Assembly (NCBI GenBank): GCA_902463835.1
Contig: CABQGZ010000066.1
Location: forward strand, 1-10,763
Length of the DNA: 10,763 nucleotides
From: an uncultured Lachnospiraceae bacterium
GTDB lineage: Bacteria > Bacillota > Clostridia > Lachnospirales > Lachnospiraceae
Direction of reading: 5' to 3'
The position numbers were made by a program, and so were the translations under genes. Positions 1 to 6,393 of the stretch are shown piece after piece; position 1 is the stretch's first letter, and every line of letters starts with the position of its first letter. The notes beneath the pieces were generated by a model that saw only the letters and a list, made by a program, of their open reading frames with translations, did not search any database and had not been told where the DNA came from.

Positions 1-83
1 GGCGTAGTAAAATAAAAGCCCGGCAGGGGATAAGCAGCTAAGAAAAAGTACAGGAGAAGGTCTTTTAAGGAGATGAAAATCGC

Positions 84-251
84 TTGGAAAAATTGAAGAG
101 CAGTATTGAAGCTGCTCGCAAAAAACTGGAAGATGCCGTTGGAGATGATTACCAGGAGCAGACTTGCTACAGTTTGAGTGTAGAATTGGATAAATTGATC
201 GAGCTGTATATTTCCCTGGAGGAAGGGGCAAAGCATGTTCCGATGGCTTGA
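84..251 (+). CDS. Spo0E-like aspartyl-phosphate phosphatase (sporulation regulator)
   Basis: Small protein of 55 residues. Members of the Spo0E family remove phosphate from Spo0A~P and so delay entry into sporulation; they act in the cytoplasm as a short two-helix hairpin. Visible evidence is an N-terminal charged helix (about residues 1-19), a short linker, then a second helix carrying the family signature S-x-E-L-D (SVELD, residues 32-36) followed by KLIELY. The start is TTG at 84: the frame is closed by a stop at 66-68, no ATG or GTG is available, and AAGGAG at 67-72 lies 11 nt upstream. An ATG at 73 is in another frame and gives only seven codons. A strong terminator follows, so it is not part of the dcw operon. 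Which Spo0E paralogue it is, and whether Spo0A~P is its real substrate, cannot be told from sequence. Confidence 0.82.
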   Translation: MEKLKSSIEAARKKLEDAVGDDYQEQTCYSLSVELDKLIELYISLEEGAKHVPMA

Positions 252-270
252 TGAGACAATGGGAAAAGAA

Positions 271-314
271 AAACAGCAGTTACAGAAAAAATTTTTGTAA
301 CTGCTGTTTTTTTT
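271..314 (+). terminator. Rho-independent terminator after the Spo0E-like gene
   Basis: A perfect 14-bp inverted repeat (271-284 against 296-309) encloses an 11-nt A/T loop, and a run of eight T (307-314) overlaps and follows the right arm. It separates the Spo0E-like gene from the dcw cluster. The -35 element of the mraZ promoter begins only two bases after the last T. Confidence 0.93.
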
Positions 315-315
315 C

Positions 316-344
316 TTGCATTTTTCATGAGTTTGTTCTACAAT
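316..344 (+). promoter_or_regulatory. Sigma-A promoter of mraZ / dcw cluster
   Basis: TTGCAT (316-321) and TACAAT (339-344) are separated by exactly 17 nt, a good vegetative sigma-A promoter. Transcription would start near 351-352, at the first MraZ-type repeat, leaving an untranslated leader of about 87 nt before mraZ. No start site has been mapped; this is read from the sequence. Confidence 0.78.
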
Positions 345-351
345 AGGATTA

Positions 352-401
352 AAAGTGGAGGAAAGTGGTAGAAAAGGGTTCAAAGTGGAGGAAAAATGGT
401 T
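352..401 (+). promoter_or_regulatory. Tandem decamer array, probable MraZ operator
   Basis: Five head-to-tail 10-nt units start at 352, 362, 372, 382 and 392. Units 1 and 4 are identical (AAAGTGGAGG), unit 2 is AAAGTGGTAG, and units 3 (AAAAGGGTTC) and 5 (AAAAATGGTT) are degenerate. MraZ is known to bind direct repeats with 10-nt spacing and a GTGG-type core upstream of its own gene in Escherichia coli and Mycoplasma. Position at and just downstream of the predicted start of transcription fits autorepression of the cluster by blocking initiation or early elongation. Confidence 0.82.
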
Positions 402-438
402 TGCTTGAACCGCTTTCACGGATAGAAGGTGATTTTTC

Positions 439-870
439 ATGTTCATGGGAGAATACAACCACACAGTGGATACAAAAGGCAGGCTGATCGTTCCGTCCAA
501 ATTCAGAGAGTTACTGGGAGATGAATTTGTTGTGACAAAGGGACTGGATGGATGCTTATTTGTGTATCCTTCCGAGGAGTGGAAGGTCATCGAAGAGAAG
601 TTTAGAAGCGTATCACAATTTTCCAAGGATGCAAGAAAATTTGCACGGTTCTTCTTTGCGGGAGCCGCAAGCTGCGAGGTGGACAAGCAGGGAAGAATCT
701 TACTTCCGGCAGTCTTACGGGAATTCGCCGGGTTGGAAAAAGACGTTGTATTGGCAGGCGTACTGAATCATATTGAGATATGGAGCAAGGAGCGCTGGAA
801 CGAGACCTGCGAATACGATGATATGGAAGAGATCGCGGAGAACATGGCTGCACTGGGAATCTCTATTTAG
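439..870 (+). CDS. mraZ: Transcriptional regulator MraZ
   Basis: MraZ (143 residues, normal length) is a DNA-binding repressor of the dcw cluster, with an AbrB/SpoVT-like fold duplicated in one chain and a ring-shaped oligomer as the known form. Both copies of the signature are visible: DTKGR at residues 11-15 and DKQGR at 82-86, each followed by a hydrophobic strand and proline. The opening MFMGEY matches the Bacillus subtilis protein, which supports ATG 439 rather than ATG 445; AAGGTG at 427-432 is the ribosome site. It is the first gene of the operon, preceded by its likely operator at 352-401, so negative feedback on the whole cluster is expected. A 78-nt gap separates it from rsmH. Confidence 0.97.
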   Translation: MFMGEYNHTVDTKGRLIVPSKFRELLGDEFVVTKGLDGCLFVYPSEEWKVIEEKFRSVSQFSKDARKFARFFFAGAASCEVDKQGRILLPAVLREFAGLEKDVVLAGVLNHIEIWSKERWNETCEYDDMEEIAENMAALGISI

Positions 871-948
871 CAGAAAGTCATTGTTCTGTCAGCACCGGTA
901 TATGGCGATGGCGGGCGGCAGTTAGAAATCAGGATACCGGGAGGAATC

Positions 949-1887
949 ATGGAGTTTCAACACACATCCGTACTATTGGAGGAGACAATTGAATATTTGA
1001 ATATCCGGCCGGATGGAATCTATGTGGACGGGACTCTGGGCGGCGGCGGACATGCCTTTCATGTGTGTGAGCGGCTGGAAAGCGCCGGAAGGTTCATCGG
1101 AATCGATCAGGATGAGGATGCCATTGCAGCGGCGGGGATGCGGCTTGCGCCCTTTAGGGAGCAGGTGACCATCGTCCGGAGCAATTACGAGAAGATGCGC
1201 CAGGCGTTAGGAGTGCTTGGAATTCAAAAGGTGGACGGAATCGTTCTGGATCTTGGTGTATCCTCCTATCAGCTGGATGATCCGGACAGGGGCTTCACCT
1301 ACCGGGCCGAGGATGCACCGCTGGACATGCGGATGGATCGAAGACAGAGCACGACGGCCAGGGATGTGGTGAACAATTACAGTGAGCGTGAGCTGTACCA
1401 CATTATCCGGGATTACGGGGAAGATAAATTCGCCAAGAATATAGCAAAGCACATTGTGAGGGCCAGGGAGGAACGGCCCATAGAGACTACCGGGGAATTG
1501 ACGCAGGTGATCAAAGCAGCCATTCCGGCCAAGGTTCGTGCGGGAGGAGGACATCCCTCCAAGCGGACGTTTCAGGCAATCCGGATCGAACTGAACCGGG
1601 AGTTGGAGGTATTGAAGAATTCTTTGGACGACATGATCGAACTGCTGCGTCCAGGGGGAAGAATTTGTATCATTACCTTTCATTCTCTGGAAGATCGGAT
1701 TGTGAAAAGTGCTTTTAAGAAAAATGAGAACCCCTGTACCTGCCCCAGTGATTTTCCGGTGTGTGTGTGCGGGGCAGTGTCAAAGGGACAAGTGGTCACA
1801 AGGAAACCCGTGCTTCCGGGGGAAGCGGAGCTTGCGGGGAATCCTCGTTCCAAGAGTGCGAAGCTGAGAGTCTTCGAACGGGCGTAG
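949..1887 (+). CDS. rsmH: 16S rRNA (cytosine(1402)-N(4))-methyltransferase RsmH
   Basis: RsmH (MraW), 312 residues, methylates N4 of C1402 in the decoding centre of 16S rRNA using S-adenosylmethionine. Visible motifs are the SAM-binding loop DGTLGGGGH (27-35), acidic GIDQD (51-55), DLGVSS (101-106) followed by the DPDRGF block (111-116), HPSKRTFQAIRI (202-213) and FHSLEDR (244-250). A C-terminal CxC...CxC cluster (Cys263, 265, 272, 274) resembles that seen in other Firmicute RsmH proteins and may bind metal. The start is ATG 949 with GGGAGG at 939-944. Its place right after mraZ is the conserved dcw order, although its substrate is the ribosome rather than the cell wall. Confidence 0.97.
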   Translation: MEFQHTSVLLEETIEYLNIRPDGIYVDGTLGGGGHAFHVCERLESAGRFIGIDQDEDAIAAAGMRLAPFREQVTIVRSNYEKMRQALGVLGIQKVDGIVLDLGVSSYQLDDPDRGFTYRAEDAPLDMRMDRRQSTTARDVVNNYSERELYHIIRDYGEDKFAKNIAKHIVRAREERPIETTGELTQVIKAAIPAKVRAGGGHPSKRTFQAIRIELNRELEVLKNSLDDMIELLRPGGRICIITFHSLEDRIVKSAFKKNENPCTCPSDFPVCVCGAVSKGQVVTRKPVLPGEAELAGNPRSKSAKLRVFERA

Positions 1888-1966
1888 GATAAGAGAAAGT
1901 ATTTAGGGATGAAAAAGTATTTGTAACAGAGAAATCAAAAGGAATCATAAGGAAGAGTGAATTATC

Positions 1967-2500
1967 ATGACAAGACAGCAAAGAGCATCATACATAGAGC
2001 ATAATACAAACAGCAGAACCTACAGAGAAGAACAAAATGGCAGGAGCAGAGCTTACGTGGAAGGAAATACCGTGCGCAAGCTGAATGCGATGCCCGAGAG
2101 AGCGCCGGAGCGGATCCGGGAGCGGGAGCGGCAGGTACGGGTGGACCGCCAGACACGTGCCAACCGTCAGCGGGCCATGCAGATGAGTCTGGGGTATCTG
2201 TTCTTTTTGTCGTTGGCTGTGGCCATGACGGTGGGCATCTGTGCATTGTACATCCATCTGCAGTCGGAGGTCAGCGGGAGGATGCGAAACGTTGCCTCAC
2301 TGGAAAGCCAGATATTGGATCTGAAAACGGAGAATGACGCTGCTATGGGCAGGATTGAAAGTTCTGTCAACATGGACGAGATCAGGAATACAGCCATGAA
2401 CGATATGGGCATGGTGTATCCAAACAAGGAGCAGATCGTTCCTTTTACCGTAGATAACAGCGATTATATGAATCAATATCGGGACATTCCGGAAAAATGA
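1967..2500 (+). CDS. ftsL: Cell division protein FtsL-like (single-pass, coiled coil)
   Basis: A 177-residue bitopic membrane protein. Residues 1-74 form a hydrophilic, arginine-rich cytoplasmic tail (dense Arg/Glu between about 44 and 70). Residues 75-98 are a membrane segment, and 99-135 look like a short coiled coil (SLESQILDLKTEND). The last part, with NDMGMVYP and QIVPF, resembles the end of FtsL/DivIC-type proteins. FtsL forms a complex with FtsB/DivIC and FtsQ/DivIB that activates FtsW and its partner PBP at the septum. Sequence conservation in FtsL is low, so the call rests on topology and on position between rsmH and the PBP gene. The tail makes it clearly longer than typical FtsL (about 120 residues in B. 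subtilis). Start ATG 1967 has AAGGAAG at 1949-1955. Confidence 0.85.
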   Translation: MTRQQRASYIEHNTNSRTYREEQNGRSRAYVEGNTVRKLNAMPERAPERIRERERQVRVDRQTRANRQRAMQMSLGYLFFLSLAVAMTVGICALYIHLQSEVSGRMRNVASLESQILDLKTENDAAMGRIESSVNMDEIRNTAMNDMGMVYPNKEQIVPFTVDNSDYMNQYRDIPEK

Positions 2501-2515
2501 AGAAGGTAGTATAAG

Positions 2516-4483
2516 GTGGCGGCGAAGAAAAAACGAAAAATATTTAAGTTTGCAAAGCACATGCAGAAAAAGCTCATCGTAGTGTTTCTTCTGGTGTTTC
2601 TCATGCTTACAGGGCTGATTGCCCGTCTGATGTATATACAGAGTACCAAAGGTGAAAAATATGAGCGGATCGTTTTGAATCAGCAGGGCTATGACAGCAA
2701 GACGATCCCCTTTAAGCGCGGAGATATTCTGGATGCCAAGGGAGTCATCCTGGCCACCAGCGAGGACGTCTACAATGTCATTGTGGACTGCAAACTGATC
2801 AATGAGGATGAAAAATTTATAGAACCGACCATAGAGGCAGTGCTAAAATGCTTTGAGGATGTGACGGAGGAGGAGCTTCGGAAGCTGTTGACAGAGAAGA
2901 AGGACAGTCAGTATCACGTGCTCCGGAAAAAGCTTCCTTATGAGAAGATTCAGGCATTTATCGATATCCAGGAGGAGGTCTACACGGAGGGCAAGAAGAA
3001 GGGGAAAAAGATGAATCCTTACGTAAAGGGTGTATGGTTTGAAAAAGAATACATCCGCAATTACCCCTACGATACGCTGGCCTGCAAAGCGCTGGGCTTC
3101 ACCACCTCCGGGAATGTAGGAATCGGCGGTCTGGAGGATTATTACAATGATATCCTAAATGGTGTAAATGGCAGGCAATACGGATATCTGAACTCGGAAA
3201 ATACCATGGAAAAGAATATCCAGGAGGCAGCAAACGGGAACAGTCTTGTCACCACACTGGATCTGAATGTCCAGAGTGTGATTGAGCGAAAGATCGCAGA
3301 GTTTGATGCTGCTCATCGCGATGAGGCGACGCCGGGGCCGGGAAGTGCCAACACTGCGGTGTTGGTGATGAAGCCGGGCACCGGGGAGATTCTCGGCATG
3401 GCGGACAGTATAGGCTATAGCTTAAACGATCCATGGAATGAGGAGCGGCTGACCAATTTCTGTGTGGATTATAAAGGGTATACACCGGAAGGAGTGCAGG
3501 CACTGGACGAGGAGGGACGGCTGGATATGCTGAATGCCTTGTGGCAGAATTTCTGTATCACCCACACCTACGAGCCGGGTTCTACGGTGAAGCCTCTTAC
3601 CGTGGCAGCAGGCCTGGATACGGGTAAGCTATCCACATCAAATACGTATGTCTGCGACGGTGGGGAGCAGGTAGGGCCTCATTACATTGAGTGCTCCAAT
3701 AAGAACGGCCATGGTTTTGAAACGGTGGAGCAGGCCATTATGAATTCCTGCAACGACGCTCTGATGCAGATGTCCTGGCAGATTGGAATAGATACCTTTG
3801 TGAAGTATCAGAACATTTTCAATATGGGATTAAAAACCAATATTGATCTGCCGGGAGAAGCCAGGACGGCATCGCTGATCCATACAGCGGAGAGTATGCG
3901 TCAAGATGCAGCTGCCCTTCCAAGTAATGCTTTCGGGCAGAACTATAATACAACGATGATACAGGTGGCTTCCGCCTTCGCTTCGGTGATCAACGGCGGT
4001 TATTATTATCAGCCTCATCTGGTGAAGAAGATCGTGGATGAGAATGGGGCTACGGTGCAGACGATTTCACCTACTGTGTTGAAGCAGACCATATCGAAGG
4101 AAGTCAGTGACACGCTGCGGGGATATCTGGTGAGCACGGTGGCTGGAGGAACGGCTAAGGCCGCCAAGGTTCCCGGCTACTCCATGGGAGGTAAGACAGG
4201 GACGGCGCAGAAGTATCCCCGTGAGGACAAAAAATTCCTGGTATCCTATATCGGTTTTGCGCCGGCGGAGGATCCCCAGGTACTTGTCTATGTAGTCATC
4301 AATGAGCCCAATCTGGAAAAACAGTCCCAGAGCAGCTATGCCGTGAATCTGGCCAGGGAGATCATGGAGGAGATATTTCCTTATCTTAACATCTTTCCGG
4401 ATGAGCCGATCCCGGATCCGCCGGAGGGACAGGAACCACAGGAATCGGAGGGCGGTCAGCCTGAGCAGCCCCAGGAGGGGTGA
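2516..4483 (+). CDS. Class B penicillin-binding protein, FtsI/PbpB position
   Basis: A 655-residue monofunctional D,D-transpeptidase that crosslinks peptidoglycan, probably at the division septum with FtsW. It has a basic N-terminus, one membrane anchor (about 20-41), a PBP dimerisation domain starting at the RGDILD motif (68-73), and a transpeptidase domain with STVK (Ser356 nucleophile, Lys359), SCN (411-413) and KTG (560-562). The start codon is GTG 2516, with AGAAGG at 2501-2506 and 9-nt spacing, 15 nt after ftsL. No PASTA domains follow; the protein ends in a 28-residue tail rich in Pro, Glu, Gln and Gly (628-655). Cys380 and Cys393 sit between the SxxK and SxN motifs, as a similar pair does in SpoVD. 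By gene order it is the pbpB/ftsI equivalent, but a SpoVD-type role cannot be excluded, so no symbol is given. Confidence 0.92.
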   Translation: MAAKKKRKIFKFAKHMQKKLIVVFLLVFLMLTGLIARLMYIQSTKGEKYERIVLNQQGYDSKTIPFKRGDILDAKGVILATSEDVYNVIVDCKLINEDEKFIEPTIEAVLKCFEDVTEEELRKLLTEKKDSQYHVLRKKLPYEKIQAFIDIQEEVYTEGKKKGKKMNPYVKGVWFEKEYIRNYPYDTLACKALGFTTSGNVGIGGLEDYYNDILNGVNGRQYGYLNSENTMEKNIQEAANGNSLVTTLDLNVQSVIERKIAEFDAAHRDEATPGPGSANTAVLVMKPGTGEILGMADSIGYSLNDPWNEERLTNFCVDYKGYTPEGVQALDEEGRLDMLNALWQNFCITHTYEPGSTVKPLTVAAGLDTGKLSTSNTYVCDGGEQVGPHYIECSNKNGHGFETVEQAIMNSCNDALMQMSWQIGIDTFVKYQNIFNMGLKTNIDLPGEARTASLIHTAESMRQDAAALPSNAFGQNYNTTMIQVASAFASVINGGYYYQPHLVKKIVDENGATVQTISPTVLKQTISKEVSDTLRGYLVSTVAGGTAKAAKVPGYSMGGKTGTAQKYPREDKKFLVSYIGFAPAEDPQVLVYVVINEPNLEKQSQSSYAVNLAREIMEEIFPYLNIFPDEPIPDPPEGQEPQESEGGQPEQPQEG

Positions 4484-4556
4484 AATTGTAATAGGACGAA
4501 TAACCGTGATGAAAACATAATAGACTATAGTAATTGCTTTTTTCAAGGTTGGATCT

Positions 4557-6317
4557 ATGCAGCGGAATAAGACCTATAACCGGAAGAAGATACTGCTCTT
4601 GTTTGTTACCGTTGTTGCAGTGTTGCTTGTGTTGGGCGGACGGCTTACGTATCTGATGATCTTTTGCTCGGAATATTACGGGCAGAAGGCGGAGAACCTG
4701 CACGAGAGGGAACGTGATATCAAGGCAGCCAGGGGCAAGATTCTGGATTCGAAGGGAACGGTTCTGGCAGCCAACCGTACAGTCTGTACCATCTCCGTGA
4801 TCCACAGCCAGCTGGAGGATAAGGAACAGGTGATAGCAGCGCTGTCCAAGGAACTGGAGCTGGCGGATGAGACCGTCCGAAAGAGGGTGGAGAAGGTAAG
4901 CTCCATCGAGCGGGTCAAGTCCAACGTGGATAAGGAAACCGGAGACCGGATACGGGCGTTAAAGCTGTCCGGCGTCAAGGTGGACGAAGATTATAAACGA
5001 TATTACCCATACGATTCCCTGGCCTCCAGAGTGCTGGGCTTTACCGGCGGTGATAATCAGGGAATCATTGGCCTGGAAGTAAAATATGAAAAATATCTGA
5101 AGGGTATCGACGGAAAGATATTGACACTGACAGATGCCAGAGGTGTGGAGATTGAGAATGCCGGGGAGCGCAGATCGGAGCCCATAGATGGCAACAACCT
5201 GCGTATCAGCCTGGACTATAATATTCAGATGTACGTGCAGCAGGCAGCCCAGAAGGTGATGGAAGCCAAACAGGCGGACAGCGTATCCGTTCTCGTTATG
5301 AATCCGCAGAACGGAGAGATCATGGCCATGGTAAACGTGCCGGAATTCAATCTGAATGATCCTTTTACCTTGACGGATGCGTTTGAAGCACAGCTGAATG
5401 CCCCCTCTGACCAGGAAAAAAAGAAGCAGGAGCTGCTCAACCAGATGTGGAGGAATCCCTGTATCAACGACACCTACGAGCCAGGCTCTACTTTCAAGAT
5501 TATCACCACCGCCGCAGCCCTGGAGGAAGGCGTGGTAAATCTGAGTGATAAGTTCTATTGTCCGGGCTATAAGACGGTGGAGGATCGGAAGATCCGATGC
5601 CACAAGGTGGGCGGTCACGGTGACCAGGATTTTATTCATGGTATCATGAATTCCTGCAACCCCGTCTTCATTGAACTTGGCATGCGTCTGGGGATTGACA
5701 ATACCTACCGGTATTTCGGTGAATTCGGTTTACTTGGTAAGACGCATATAGATCTGCCGGGAGAAGCTGCCACCATCATGCACAAAAAGGAGAATATGGG
5801 TCAGGTAGAGCTGGCTACTGTGTCCTTTGGCCAGTCCTTTCAGATCACTCCCGTGCAGCTGGCTGCCACGGTATCCTCCTTCATCAACGGCGGCACCCGC
5901 ATCACTCCTCATTTTGGTGTGTGTGTGGAGGATGCCCAGGGAAATCCGGTGGAGACCTTCACTTACGACACCAAGGAGGGCATCGTAAGCAAGGAGACCT
6001 CCGAAACACTCCGCACACTTCTGGAAAAAGTAGTTTCGGAGGGAACCGGGAAGAGAGCCTTCATCGAGGGCTACACCATCGGTGGGAAAACAGCCACTTC
6101 CCAGACGCTGCCCAGAAGCGCCCACAGATACATTTCCTCCTTTGTAGGATTCTCCCCCGCGGAGGATCCCAAGGTGCTGGCCCTGGTGATCATCAACAAC
6201 CCCCAAGGCATCTACTATGGCGGTACCATAGCCGCTCCGGTAGTACAGGAAATCTTTTCCAACATCCTGCCGTATCTGGGAATCGAAAGAGCGGCTGTGG
6301 AATCAAGCGGCGGCTGA
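4557..6317 (+). CDS. spoVD: Class B penicillin-binding protein, SpoVD-like
   Basis: A second class B PBP of 586 residues in the position held by spoVD in Bacillus subtilis, where it makes cortex peptidoglycan with SpoVE during sporulation. Membrane anchor about 11-36; dimerisation domain from the RGKILD motif (59-64); transpeptidase motifs STFK (Ser311, Lys314), SCN (366-368) and KTA (511-513) where KTG is the usual third motif. Cys335 and Cys348 flank a loop before GGHG, recalling the SpoVD cysteine pair that the thioredoxin-like StoA reduces in B. subtilis. The C-terminal PASTA domain of B. subtilis SpoVD is absent. ATG 4557 is preceded by AAGG at 4545-4548. The 73-nt gap before it shows no convincing promoter. 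The symbol is by order and motif resemblance; a vegetative role is possible. Confidence 0.85.
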   Translation: MQRNKTYNRKKILLLFVTVVAVLLVLGGRLTYLMIFCSEYYGQKAENLHERERDIKAARGKILDSKGTVLAANRTVCTISVIHSQLEDKEQVIAALSKELELADETVRKRVEKVSSIERVKSNVDKETGDRIRALKLSGVKVDEDYKRYYPYDSLASRVLGFTGGDNQGIIGLEVKYEKYLKGIDGKILTLTDARGVEIENAGERRSEPIDGNNLRISLDYNIQMYVQQAAQKVMEAKQADSVSVLVMNPQNGEIMAMVNVPEFNLNDPFTLTDAFEAQLNAPSDQEKKKQELLNQMWRNPCINDTYEPGSTFKIITTAAALEEGVVNLSDKFYCPGYKTVEDRKIRCHKVGGHGDQDFIHGIMNSCNPVFIELGMRLGIDNTYRYFGEFGLLGKTHIDLPGEAATIMHKKENMGQVELATVSFGQSFQITPVQLAATVSSFINGGTRITPHFGVCVEDAQGNPVETFTYDTKEGIVSKETSETLRTLLEKVVSEGTGKRAFIEGYTIGGKTATSQTLPRSAHRYISSFVGFSPAEDPKVLALVIINNPQGIYYGGTIAAPVVQEIFSNILPYLGIERAAVESSGG

Positions 6318-6325
6318 ACTTGGTA

Positions 6326-6354
6326 TTGTCAAACGCGATAAAAAGCTATATACT
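6326..6354 (+). promoter_or_regulatory. Internal sigma-A promoter upstream of mraY
   Basis: TTGTCA (6326-6331) and TATACT (6349-6354) each match the consensus at five of six bases and are spaced by 17 nt. The predicted start near 6361 lies about 33 nt before mraY. It is in the 76-nt non-coding gap after the SpoVD-like gene. It would let mraY, murD, ftsW and ftsQ be transcribed without reading through the upstream genes and outside the MraZ operator. This is a sequence prediction only. Confidence 0.72.
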
Positions 6355-6393
6355 GGAACAGTGAAAGCGAAAGAATAGAAGAGGTGTAAACAT

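Noticed and set aside
8..13. TAAAAT as a -10 element for the Spo0E-like gene
   Set aside because: The matching -35 would lie outside the window, so it cannot be assessed.
1..41. Possible tail of an upstream gene (frame open from base 3 to a stop at 39-41)
   Set aside because: Thirteen codons with no recognisable similarity; too short to support a call.
1896..1922. Direct repeat AAAGTATTT (1896-1904 and 1914-1922) and a five-codon frame (ATG 1909) before ftsL
   Set aside because: Two short A/T-rich copies are expected by chance, and the frame has no clear ribosome site.
4498..4523. Sporulation sigma-factor-like promoter (GAATA ... CATAATAG) before the SpoVD-like gene
   Set aside because: The spacer is only 13 nt, about 3 nt too short for sigma-E and more for sigma-G, and the rest of the -35 does not fit. 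TATAGT at 4526-4531 also has no usable -35.
4959..5639. Long minus-strand open frames such as the 226-codon one opposite the second PBP
   Set aside because: They lie fully within a well-supported plus-strand gene, have no recognisable domains and follow from its codon composition.
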